This document shows positions 17,098 to 23,529 of a stretch of DNA of 63,953 nt, piece after piece; position 1 is the stretch's first letter, and every line of letters starts with the position of its first letter. Both the position numbers and the translations under genes were made by a program. The stretch lies in NCBI GenBank assembly GCA_028870355.1, contig JAGWPU010000006.1, positions 1-63,953 of the forward strand. The letters run 5' to 3'. The notes under the pieces are model-generated. The model did no database searches and had not been told where the DNA came from. It worked only from the letters and a program-made list of their open reading frames with translations. Origin of the DNA: Gammaproteobacteria bacterium. Its GTDB lineage: Bacteria; Pseudomonadota; Gammaproteobacteria; Steroidobacterales; Steroidobacteraceae.

Positions 17098-17315
17098 CCG
17101 CACCCTCCGCCCGCGAATCCGCTCCCGCCCGACGACGCTTCCTTGCTGAAATACAGGTGGTTGTCGAGCGCGTGGGTCAAGGGCTCGGCCGTGAGTTGCA
17201 TGTCCTCGCGCGCGAGGATCCCGCGCTGCCAGGGCTTCACACCGAGGGAGGCACACCCGCCGAGCGCCAGCGCAGCGGCCGCCACGAGCGCAATCCTTCC
17301 GACTCCGATCCGCAT
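17088..17315 (-). CDS. DUF4266 small lipoprotein with C-terminal CGCN
   Basis: This 75-residue lipoprotein has a signal with lipobox LGGC (acylated Cys21) and the family's VKPWQRGILAREDMQL segment (about 26-41). The tail is Gly/Ser-rich and ends GGGCGCN, so two cysteines spaced by one glycine lie at the very C-terminus. In DUF4266 this combination is expected next to DUF3570 and ApbE. The CGC could form a disulfide handled by the thioredoxin-like protein encoded upstream, or bind a metal; neither is shown by sequence alone. Confidence 0.88.
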   Translation of the reverse strand: MRIGVGRIALVAAAALALGGCASLGVKPWQRGILAREDMQLTAEPLTHALDNHLYFSKEASSGGSGFAGGGCGCN

Positions 17316-17325
17316 GCCGATCCTC

Positions 17326-17787
17326 CTACTTCTGCGCGAGCAACCGTTCGACCTGACGTTCGTAGCCAGCCGCTTTCGATGGCAGGAACCCGATGTGCCG
17401 ATCCCGCACCCGGCCGCGGCGATCGATCAACAGGGTGGTCGGCATCCCGGCGACCGCATAGCGCTTGGCAAGCGAACCGGAGGGGTCGTAGACGATCCGG
17501 AAGCCCGGATGGAAGCGCGCGAGGAAGCGCCGCGCATCGGCGCGGTCACGATCGAGGTCGACGGCGACGACGACGAGGCCGCGCCGGCCATAGGTGCTCT
17601 GCAGCGATTGCATCCACGGAAAGGATTGTTTGCACGGGCCGCACCACGAGGCCCAGAAATCGAGGTACACGACCCGCCCCCGGTAGGCGCCCAGATCGAG
17701 CGCCGGCGCGGCATGCGACGTGCCCGCAAGCGCCGCGAACGCGGTGAGCGCAATCGCCCAATGGTGGATCGATGCGAATCTTGACAC
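17326..17787 (-). CDS. Periplasmic TlpA-like thioredoxin
   Basis: This 153-residue protein has an N-terminal export signal (about 9-27, HWAIALTAFAALAGTSHAA) and a thioredoxin fold with the active site WCGPC (Cys49 and Cys52) and the cis-proline region VAGMPTTLLIDRRG near 110-123. It would reduce or protect cysteines outside the cytoplasm, such as those of the DUF4266 lipoprotein encoded 10 nt downstream. The GTG at 17787 is chosen because it gives a normal signal peptide and has AAGAGGT 5 nt upstream; the longer frame reads into the divergent promoter. It is the first gene of the operon. Confidence 0.9.
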   Translation of the reverse strand: MSRFASIHHWAIALTAFAALAGTSHAAPALDLGAYRGRVVYLDFWASWCGPCKQSFPWMQSLQSTYGRRGLVVVAVDLDRDRADARRFLARFHPGFRIVYDPSGSLAKRYAVAGMPTTLLIDRRGRVRDRHIGFLPSKAAGYERQVERLLAQK

Positions 17788-17877
17788 TTCTTGACCTCTT
17801 CGCGGTGAACGTCGGCGACGGCACGATGTCGCAGCTGAATCGGCGCCGCGCGGATGCATGCGCCGAGTTGCCGATCC

Positions 17878-17899
17878 GCGATACTTTGTATCGCAAAGT
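17878..17899. promoter_or_regulatory. Overlapping palindromes, predicted operator in divergent region
   Basis: Two perfect dyads overlap here: GCGATAC-TTT-GTATCGC (17878-17894) and ACTTTG-TATCG-CAAAGT (17883-17899). They lie 16 nt before the ATG of the plus-strand membrane gene and about 90 nt upstream of the thioredoxin-like gene. The best candidate to bind is the winged-helix regulator encoded second in the plus-strand operon (18519-18905). The site would probably repress the plus-strand operon because it sits in its core promoter or leader. Binding is inferred only from position and symmetry. Confidence 0.6.
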
Positions 17900-17914
17900 T
17901 CGAGCGTGTCAAGC

Positions 17915-18526
17915 ATGAGAAAATTCCACGACGCACTCGCCGACCTTCGGGTCATTCGCGGCCAGATCGCTCGCGGTACGCAGTTTCGCGGTTACGATCC
18001 CGGTTCGATCGCGGGTTCCGGCATGCTCGCGATCGTCGTGGCATCGCTCGAATCCCGTGCGGCGCACGGATACGGCGGCTCCATCTGGACGTTCGTGCGC
18101 ATCTGGGTCGTGAGCGCGGTCGCCGCGGCGGGATTCATCGGCTACGAAACGCGTCGACGCGCGTACCGGGAACACGGCGACTGTGCGCTGGACATGCTTC
18201 GGTCGGCAATCGAACCGTTCCTGCCGGCGCTCGTCGTCGGCGCCCTGCTGACCGGCGTGCTGCTACGCGTCGCTCCCGAGGAGGTCTGGATGCTGCCCGG
18301 CCTGTGGGAACTGCTGATCAGTCTCGGCTTCTTCGCGTCCCGGCGTCTCTTGCCACGTCCGGTCTTCCTGGTCGGCGCCTGGTATCTCGTCGCGGGCCTG
18401 GCCTGTCTCGCGCTCGGCAAGGGTCGTGACGCGCCGTCGCCATGGGAAATGGGCGTGCCGTTCGGGGCCGGTCAGGCCTTGTTCGCGCTCGCATTGCAAA
18501 TCGGGTACCGTACGATCGATGGCTGA
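17915..18526 (+). CDS. Polytopic membrane protein upstream of winged-helix regulator
   Basis: This 203-residue protein is of unrecognised function. It has about five hydrophobic segments (near 67-88, 107-127, 137-157, 160-175 and 186-198), and N-terminal soluble residues with KFHDALADLRVIRGQIARG. The pattern of a helical N-terminal segment followed by four to five helices is common for membrane proteins encoded with HTH_34-type regulators. It overlaps the regulator by 8 nt. ATG at 17915 is preferred; GTG at 17906 is possible. It may sense or modify the envelope in concert with the regulator, but I have no direct evidence. Confidence 0.8.
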   Translation: MRKFHDALADLRVIRGQIARGTQFRGYDPGSIAGSGMLAIVVASLESRAAHGYGGSIWTFVRIWVVSAVAAAGFIGYETRRRAYREHGDCALDMLRSAIEPFLPALVVGALLTGVLLRVAPEEVWMLPGLWELLISLGFFASRRLLPRPVFLVGAWYLVAGLACLALGKGRDAPSPWEMGVPFGAGQALFALALQIGYRTIDG

Positions 18527-18905
18527 GCGGCGCGACAAGGCCTCGGCGGATCATCCGTTCGCCTACGAAGGGCTCGACCGGGTGATCCACGAGCGCGCAC
18601 GGCTGTCGCTGCTCACCTCCCTGGTCGCGCATCCGCAAGGCCTGACTTTCGCGGCGCTGAAACAGTTGTGCGATTTGACCGACGGCAATTTGTTCCGGCA
18701 TTTGCAGACCCTCGAGAGCGAAGGCATCGTCAGCGCGGCAAAGACGCCGGGCACCGGACGCCCGCAGACACTGGTCCGCCTGACGGCGGCCGGCCGGCGA
18801 CGCTATTTCGACTATCTCGCCGTGCTCGAGACGGTGATCGTCGACGCGGCACGGAACACGCAGCTTGCCCGCCGGAAGCCGCCCCGCGCGTCCTCGCGCG
18901 GCTGA
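18519..18905 (+). CDS. Winged-helix transcriptional regulator (HTH_34 type)
   Basis: This 128-residue DNA-binding protein has one winged-helix domain: LDRVIHERARLSLLTSLVAHPQ near 19-40, LTFAALKQLCDLTDGNLFRHL near 42-62 (the recognition helix with the diagnostic LTDGNL) and the wing TPGTGRPQTLVRLTAAGR near 75-93. This matches the HTH_34 subgroup of the ArsR/MarR-like families. No metal-binding or ligand domain is present, so the signal is unknown. It starts 8 nt inside the membrane-protein gene and likely controls its own operon through the palindrome at 17878-17899. Confidence 0.88.
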   Translation: MAERRDKASADHPFAYEGLDRVIHERARLSLLTSLVAHPQGLTFAALKQLCDLTDGNLFRHLQTLESEGIVSAAKTPGTGRPQTLVRLTAAGRRRYFDYLAVLETVIVDAARNTQLARRKPPRASSRG

Positions 18906-18919
18906 CGAGGAGAGACCGC

Positions 18920-19570
18920 ATGTCGAGCAGACCCCGTTCGCCATTCATCCTGCGCATCGCCTGCGCGGCCGCGCTCACCATGATCGCCTTGTGGAGCACG
19001 AGCGCCGAGGCCGGCGGCGGTCCGATCGGCATCGATCACGAGTGGTCGCTCGATCAGGGCGGCATCTGGGCGCGAAAGTACCAGGTCGCACTCGAATTCG
19101 GCACCGTGGCGGTCGAAGCGGCGGGCAGCCTCTGGTTGGGCAACGACAGCAAGCTCGGCCACACGTTCTGGCAGAGCGCGGACGCGTCGATCGTCGCGGG
19201 GCTCGGTGCAACGGCGCTGAAGTACTCGTTCAGTCGCGCGCGACCCTTTCAGGGCCGGGGACCGAACGCCTGGTTCCAGGGCAATTGCTGCCAGAGCTTC
19301 CCGAGCGGCGAGGTCACGCTGCAGGCGAGCTTCGTGACGCCGTTCATCGTGAATTATCAGCACGACCATCCGTGGATCTGGTCGCTCGAAGCGCTCCCGG
19401 TCTACGACGCGTTCGCACGACTGAAGAGCCAGGCGCACTGGCAGACCGATGTGCTCGCCGGCTGGGTGCTCGGGTCCGCCGTCGGTTACTGGTCGACCAC
19501 CCGGCACGTGCCGATCATGGTCGAGATCCTGCCGCGCGGCCTGTCGGTCGGCTTCTACAAGAAATTCTGA
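18920..19570 (+). CDS. Secreted PAP2-family phosphatase
   Basis: This 216-residue protein has a signal peptide (cleavage after about residue 31, SAEA) and the three PAP2 motifs: K101-x6-R108-P (KYSFSRARP), FPSGE at 127-131, and R167-x5-H173-x3-D177 (RLKSQAHWQTD). In motif 2 the usual histidine (PSGH) is replaced by glutamate, which removes the normal general acid, so activity may be altered. The family removes phosphate from lipid phosphates or nucleotides at the periplasmic face. It lies 14 nt after the regulator gene and is probably co-transcribed. Confidence 0.85.
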   Translation: MSSRPRSPFILRIACAAALTMIALWSTSAEAGGGPIGIDHEWSLDQGGIWARKYQVALEFGTVAVEAAGSLWLGNDSKLGHTFWQSADASIVAGLGATALKYSFSRARPFQGRGPNAWFQGNCCQSFPSGEVTLQASFVTPFIVNYQHDHPWIWSLEALPVYDAFARLKSQAHWQTDVLAGWVLGSAVGYWSTTRHVPIMVEILPRGLSVGFYKKF

Positions 19571-19579
19571 CGGATGGCG

Positions 19580-19600
19580 GCGCCCGACCCGGTCGGGCGC
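19580..19600. terminator. Hairpin between converging genes
   Basis: A perfect 9-bp GC-rich stem (GCGCCCGAC / GTCGGGCGC) with loop CCG lies exactly between the stop of the PAP2 gene and the stop of the converging MazG-like gene. There is no T tract on either side, so efficiency is uncertain, but the location is what one expects for a shared bidirectional terminator. Confidence 0.6.
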
Positions 19601-19606
19601 GGTGGT

Positions 19607-19960
19607 TCACAGATCGGTGTACTTCTTGCTGGTCCCGCGCGAGAGCGCGACCGGATACTTGAGCGCGTTCAGTTCGAGCTTGCGGCGCGCGACGCCGATC
19701 AGATCCACCTCCAGCTTGTCGGCGAGGCGGATCAAGTACAGGAAGACATCCGCGATCTCCATCGCGACCGCCTCGCGCTGGCGGGCGCTCAAGTCTTCGG
19801 TCGCGCCGCGGTCGAGCCATTGAAAATGCTCGAGAAGTTCCCCCGCCTCGACGATCAGCGCGCTCGCGAGATTCTTCGGCGTATGAAACGGATCCCAGTC
19901 CCGATCCTTCGCGAACTGGCGCAGAGCGACCGTCAAGGCCGCGATATCGTCGTCGCTCAT
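19607..19960 (-). CDS. MazG-like nucleotide pyrophosphohydrolase
   Basis: This 117-residue all-helical enzyme hydrolyses (deoxy)nucleoside triphosphates to monophosphate and pyrophosphate. The metal-binding pattern E38-x2-E41 (VEAGELLEHFQW) and E68-x2-D71 (MEIADVFLYL) is intact, and the size matches the single-domain RS21-C6/iMazG dCTP pyrophosphatase type. The N-terminal RQFAKDRDWDPFHTPKNLA is typical of this group. It is a lone gene, convergent to the PAP2 gene and divergent from the phosphoesterase. A house-cleaning role against aberrant nucleotides is the family expectation. Confidence 0.9.
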   Translation of the reverse strand: MSDDDIAALTVALRQFAKDRDWDPFHTPKNLASALIVEAGELLEHFQWLDRGATEDLSARQREAVAMEIADVFLYLIRLADKLEVDLIGVARRKLELNALKYPVALSRGTSKKYTDL

Positions 19961-19990
19961 CGTGTTCTCCCTCGCGGACGGCAGGAACGC

Positions 19991-20029
19991 CCCGTCGTGT
20001 CCGCGATCCTAGCGCGGACCCACGACGGG
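19991..20029. promoter_or_regulatory. Long dyad between divergent mazG-like and phosphoesterase genes
   Basis: CCCGTCGTG-TCCGCG (19991-20005) is complementary to CGCGGA-(CC)-CACGACGGG (20013-20029), giving a 15-bp stem with a 2-nt bulge and a 7-nt loop. It starts 30 nt upstream of the MazG-like start and 66 nt before the phosphoesterase ATG. It could be an operator, a leader-RNA structure for either gene, or a transcription barrier. A TATCAT at about 20049-20054 just after it is a possible -10 element for the plus-strand gene. Confidence 0.45.
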
Positions 20030-20094
20030 CGCCGCGCGATGATTTGTTATCATTCGCAGCGCCCTGCCAGAATCAGCCACCTGGAGCCGCCGCG

Positions 20095-21639
20095 ATGCCG
20101 TTCGACCCGATCTTCGACCGCCGGCGACTGGCGGCCCTCGTGCTCACCTTCGTCGCGAGCGCCGCGCCCGCCGCCGCGAGCGCCGCGGCCGCCATCGCGA
20201 GTGCCGCTCCCATCACCGCGAGTCCCGCGCACGCGGTCGCCGACACGCGCAATGCGATCGGCATCGCGGATGCGTCGGCTTGCACACGCGACCCCGCGGC
20301 CTCGACCACCATCCCGGGTTGGATCACCGTCGCCGGCAGCCCGAGTCTGCGCTGCGCGGCACCGGGGACCGCCGGCCCCGGGAGCCACGTACAGATCGTG
20401 AACGGCCCTTACGGCTCGTCGACCCTCGAGCGGCACATCGATCTGCACCGGTTCGCACTGCCGATCGACCGTGGCCTCGTGCGCTACCGGCTCTCGGGGC
20501 GCCTCGGTGCGACCGGCCTCGCGGGCGCCCGTGCCGAACTCGCGCTCACGTTCCTCGACGGCGCGGGTCGCGCACTCGCCCCGGGGCCGCGTCTCCTCGG
20601 TCCCGCCGGCAGTGCCGCGAAGGCGCCGCGGGTCGCGACGCGCCGCGTCTCGGGCGCCTTGCCGCGCGGCACCCGGGCCCTGCGCGTCGTGTTGAACCTG
20701 GGTTCCCCGGACGCCGCGCGGGGGTCCGCGCTGGCCGAGGACCTCGCGCTCTCGCTGCAACCCGACGTCCAGGTCGGGCCGGCGGCACCGCCCCGCTCGC
20801 GCGTCCCGCATTTCGATCATGTGTTCCTGATCATGATGGAAAACACGAGCTATGGGCAGGTGATCGGCGACCGACGCGATGCGCCCTACATCGACGCACT
20901 CGCCCGCCGCGGCGTGCTGCTCGCGAACTACCGCGCGGTCTACCACCCGAGCGATGAGAATTATCTCGCGATCGCGAGCGGGTCGGCCGGTGTGCGCGGA
21001 CCGGTGTACTTCCCGCACATCCACCTCGCGGTCCGGCACCTCGGCGATGAGCTCGAGGCGGCGGGGCTCAGCTGGAAGACCTACGAGCAGGGCATGGGCA
21101 CGCCGTGCAATACGACCACGAAATACGACAAGGTCTACGAGCCGGACGACGCGCCGTTCGTGAACTACGCGAACGTGATCGACGACCCGGCGCGCTGTCG
21201 CGCGCACCTCGTCGATACCCGGCAACTCGCGACCGATCTCGCGTCGGCGGCGACGACGCCGAATTTCGCCTGGATCGCGGCGGACGATTACGACGACGGC
21301 GAGGACTCGGGCAACGGCTCGCCGCACAGCCTCGCGGTGCAGAACCGCTGGCTGCGCCGCACGCTCGAGCCGCTGTTCGCCTCGCCCGCGTGGCGCACCC
21401 AGCGCTCGCTGCTGATCCTGACCTGGGACGAGTCGTCCACGACGCAGACCAATCACGTCGCGACGATCCTGGTGGGTTCGCGGGGGACGGTCCGACGCGG
21501 CTACGTGAGCCACGTCCGCTACGATCATTACAGCACCGCGCGCACGATCGAGGCGGCGCTCGGGCTGCCGTCGCTCACGGCGAACGACCGGTATGCCCGC
21601 CCGATCGACGATGCGTTCGCGCGCGGATCGTCGCGGTAG
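20095..21639 (+). CDS. Secreted phosphoesterase (phospholipase C/acid phosphatase family)
   Basis: This 514-residue protein has a signal peptide (LAALVLTFVASAAPAAASA), a low-complexity Ala-rich stretch to about 50, an N-terminal beta domain (about 60-235) and a PF04185-like phosphoesterase domain (about 238-510). Visible catalytic/metal features include HFDHVFLIMMENTSYGQVIG (motif with E-N-T) near 239, the LTWDESS motif near 442 and a final HYSTARTIEAALGL near 481. It would cleave phosphate esters (phospholipids or phosphomonoesters) outside the cytoplasm. The ATG at 20095 has CTGGAG 9 nt upstream; an upstream in-frame start has no site. The N-terminal domain is not recognised. Confidence 0.88.
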   Translation: MPFDPIFDRRRLAALVLTFVASAAPAAASAAAAIASAAPITASPAHAVADTRNAIGIADASACTRDPAASTTIPGWITVAGSPSLRCAAPGTAGPGSHVQIVNGPYGSSTLERHIDLHRFALPIDRGLVRYRLSGRLGATGLAGARAELALTFLDGAGRALAPGPRLLGPAGSAAKAPRVATRRVSGALPRGTRALRVVLNLGSPDAARGSALAEDLALSLQPDVQVGPAAPPRSRVPHFDHVFLIMMENTSYGQVIGDRRDAPYIDALARRGVLLANYRAVYHPSDENYLAIASGSAGVRGPVYFPHIHLAVRHLGDELEAAGLSWKTYEQGMGTPCNTTTKYDKVYEPDDAPFVNYANVIDDPARCRAHLVDTRQLATDLASAATTPNFAWIAADDYDDGEDSGNGSPHSLAVQNRWLRRTLEPLFASPAWRTQRSLLILTWDESSTTQTNHVATILVGSRGTVRRGYVSHVRYDHYSTARTIEAALGLPSLTANDRYARPIDDAFARGSSR

Positions 21640-21643
21640 CGCA

Positions 21644-21688
21644 TTGACCGGCGCGGTTGCGAGTTGACCGGCGCGGCGGCGCTTTGAC
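21644..21688 (+). repeat. Three TTGAC repeats phased at 20 bp
   Basis: TTGACCGGCGCGG occurs at 21644-21656 and 21664-21676, and a third TTGAC begins at 21684 as the -35 box of the gcv promoter. The spacing is exactly 20 bp, about two helical turns, so a protein could bind the same DNA face at each copy. They lie between the phosphoesterase stop and the riboswitch. Confidence 0.6.
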
Positions 21689-21711
21689 ACGCGCGCTCGC
21701 GCTGCTATAGA
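21684..21711 (+). promoter_or_regulatory. Sigma-70 promoter of the gcv operon
   Basis: TTGACA (21684-21689) and TATAGA (21706-21711) are separated by 16 bp, a close match to the housekeeping consensus. Transcription would start near 21718, about 20 nt before the first glycine aptamer, which is the right placement for the leader RNA. Confidence 0.75.
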
Positions 21712-21737
21712 GTGCCTTCGCTCGAAGTGGCAGTCTG

Positions 21738-21951
21738 ATCGGAGAGTGTCCGGCCTCGCGCCGGAACGCCGAAGGCGCAAGTTCCGCCCGGAAACGCTCA
21801 GGCCCAGCAACGACCGACTGCGGAAGCCATGCGGCTTCGACTCGGGCTCTGGAGAGTGGTGGATCCTGGGATCACGCAGGATTCACCCACCGAAGGGGCG
21901 CGGCGCCGATTCGGCGTCCGATCTCTCAGGTCGCAGGACAGAGGGGCGGCA
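21738..21951 (+). promoter_or_regulatory. Tandem glycine riboswitch
   Basis: Two consecutive aptamers show the glycine-riboswitch core. The first (about 21738-21837) has GGAGAGTGTCCGGCC, CGCCGAAGGCGCAA and GGAAACGCTCAGGC. The second (about 21843-21951) has CTCTGGAGAGTGGTGG, CCACCGAAGGGGCG and CTCTCAGGTCGCAGGACAGAGGGG. A short linker joins them. Glycine binding should let the gcv genes be read. The last bases of aptamer 2 overlap the 5' arm of the following terminator, so folding of one excludes the other. Confidence 0.95.
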
Positions 21952-21984
21952 GATGTTCGATGAACGTCTGCCGCCCTTTTTTTT
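21944..21984 (+). terminator. Intrinsic terminator controlled by the glycine riboswitch
   Basis: GGGCGGCAGATGTTC (21944-21958) pairs with GAACGTCTGCCGCCC (21962-21976) through one G-U wobble around a 3-nt loop, followed by eight T residues (21977-21984). It lies 36 nt before gcvT. The 5' arm shares bases with the P1 region of aptamer 2, which is the expected arrangement of an ON switch in which bound glycine prevents termination. Confidence 0.88.
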
Positions 21985-22020
21985 CGGTCCGCGCAGCGGT
22001 CGGGACGCGATGGAGGGCTC

Positions 22021-23109
22021 ATGGGACGACGCACGGCCTTGTTCGATCGGCATCGCGCCCTCGGCGCAACCACCGTGGACTTCGGCGGCTGGGACATGCC
22101 GCTGCATTACGGGTCCCAGATCGCCGAGCACCACGCGGTGCGCCGCGCCGCCGGCGTGTTCGACGTCTCCCACATGGGCGTGGTCGACGTGGACGGCGCG
22201 AGATCGCGCGAGTTCCTCGAGCGACTGCTCGCGAACGACGTCACCAGGCTCACCGCTCCGGGTCGAGCGCTGTACGGCTGCATGCTGAACGAGGCCGGCG
22301 GCATCATCGACGACCTGCTGGCGTACCGACTCGAGGCGTCCGCGTTCCGGATCGTCGTGAACGCGGGTCGACGAGAGGCGGATCTCGCGTGGATTCGCCG
22401 GCACGCGGCCGAATTCGGCGTCTCCGTCGTCGAGCGCGAGGACCTCGCGATGCTCGCGGTGCAAGGACCCGAGGCGCGGGCGCTGACCGCGAAACTCCTG
22501 CCGCCGGCACACGCGCCGGAGGCGCTCGCGCTCGCACCGTTCCACGCACGTCCGTTCGACGATTGGTATGTCTCGCGAACCGGCTACACCGGCGAGGACG
22601 GCTTCGAGGTGATGCTGCCGACGGCCCGCGCCGTCGACCTGTTCGAGGCGTTGCGGGCAGCCGGCGCGGTGCCCTGCGGTCTCGGCGCGCGGGACACCTT
22701 GCGACTCGAGGCCGGTTTGAATCTCTACGGCAACGACATGGACGAGGAGACCGATCCGTTCGAATCGGCGCTCGGCTGGACGGTCGCGATGCGGCCCGTG
22801 ACGCGCCGCTTCATCGGGCGCGACGCGCTGGAGGCGATCGAGCGACGCGGATCCGCGCGCAAGCTCGTCGGGCTGCTGCTGGTCGATCGCGGCGTGCTGC
22901 GCCGCCACCAGACCGTGACCGCGCCCGGCGTCGGCGTGGGCGAGATCACGAGCGGCGGCTTCTCGCCGACGCTCGAGCGTTCGATCGCATTCGCGCGGGT
23001 GCCGGCCGCGACCGGCGCCGAGGTCGAGGTCGACGTGCGCGGCCGCGCGCTGCGCGCGCGCGTCGTCAAACCGCCGTTCGTCCGCAATGGCCAGCCGCTG
23101 GTTTCCTGA
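22021..23109 (+). CDS. gcvT: Glycine cleavage system T protein (aminomethyltransferase)
   Basis: This 362-residue cytoplasmic enzyme takes the aminomethyl group from lipoylated GcvH and passes it to tetrahydrofolate, releasing ammonia. It has the expected N-terminal DFGGWDMPLHYGSQIAEHHAVR segment (about 20-41), VFDVSHMGVVDV near 47, RTGYTGEDGFEV near 187-198 (folate site) and LGARDTLRLEAGLNLYGNDMDEE near 221-243. The length is normal for the family. It is first in the four-gene operon under the glycine riboswitch. Confidence 0.97.
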   Translation: MGRRTALFDRHRALGATTVDFGGWDMPLHYGSQIAEHHAVRRAAGVFDVSHMGVVDVDGARSREFLERLLANDVTRLTAPGRALYGCMLNEAGGIIDDLLAYRLEASAFRIVVNAGRREADLAWIRRHAAEFGVSVVEREDLAMLAVQGPEARALTAKLLPPAHAPEALALAPFHARPFDDWYVSRTGYTGEDGFEVMLPTARAVDLFEALRAAGAVPCGLGARDTLRLEAGLNLYGNDMDEETDPFESALGWTVAMRPVTRRFIGRDALEAIERRGSARKLVGLLLVDRGVLRRHQTVTAPGVGVGEITSGGFSPTLERSIAFARVPAATGAEVEVDVRGRALRARVVKPPFVRNGQPLVS

Positions 23110-23133
23110 GCCCCACCTGGAGAGCCCCAGAAC

Positions 23134-23529
23134 ATGAGCAACGTCCCCGCCGAACTCGAGTACACCGAGGCGCACGAATGGATCCGCCGGCTGCCCGACG
23201 GCACCGCCGAGGTGGGAATCACCGACCATGCGCAGCACGCCCTCGGCGACATCGTCTACGTCGAGCTACCGGAGGTCGGACGCACGGTGAGCGCCGGTGA
23301 CGCCTGTGCGGTGGTCGAGTCGGTGAAATCCGCGTCCGACGTCTACTCGCCGGTGAGTGGGGAAGTGATCGCACGCAACGCTGCACTCGAGACGACGCCC
23401 GAGTCGATCAACCAGGATCCGTACGGCGCCGGATGGATGATGCGGGTTCGGCTCGCACCGGGCGGCGGCGACGCGAAGACGCTGTCGGCCACGGCCTACA
23501 CCGACCTCCTGAGCAAGGAAAGCGACTGA
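23134..23529 (+). CDS. gcvH: Glycine cleavage system H protein
   Basis: This 131-residue carrier protein shuttles the aminomethyl group on a lipoyl arm between the P, T and L proteins. The lipoylation site is K65 in [14 protein letters not shown]. The N-terminal YTEAHEWIR and the [22 protein letters not shown] stretch are standard. It lies 24 nt after gcvT and its stop overlaps the gcvPA start by 1 nt (TGATG). The L protein (lipoamide dehydrogenase) is not in this window and is normally shared with other complexes. Confidence 0.97.
   Translation: MSNVPAELEYTEAHEWIRRLPDGTAEVGITDHAQHALGDIVYVELPEVGRTVSAGDACAVVESVKSASDVYSPVSGEVIARNAALETTPESINQDPYGAGWMMRVRLAPGGGDAKTLSATAYTDLLSKESD

Noticed and set aside
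20050-21810. Long minus-strand open frame across the phosphoesterase gene
   Set aside because: It is an antisense shadow; composition is Arg/Ala-rich and it runs into the riboswitch region.
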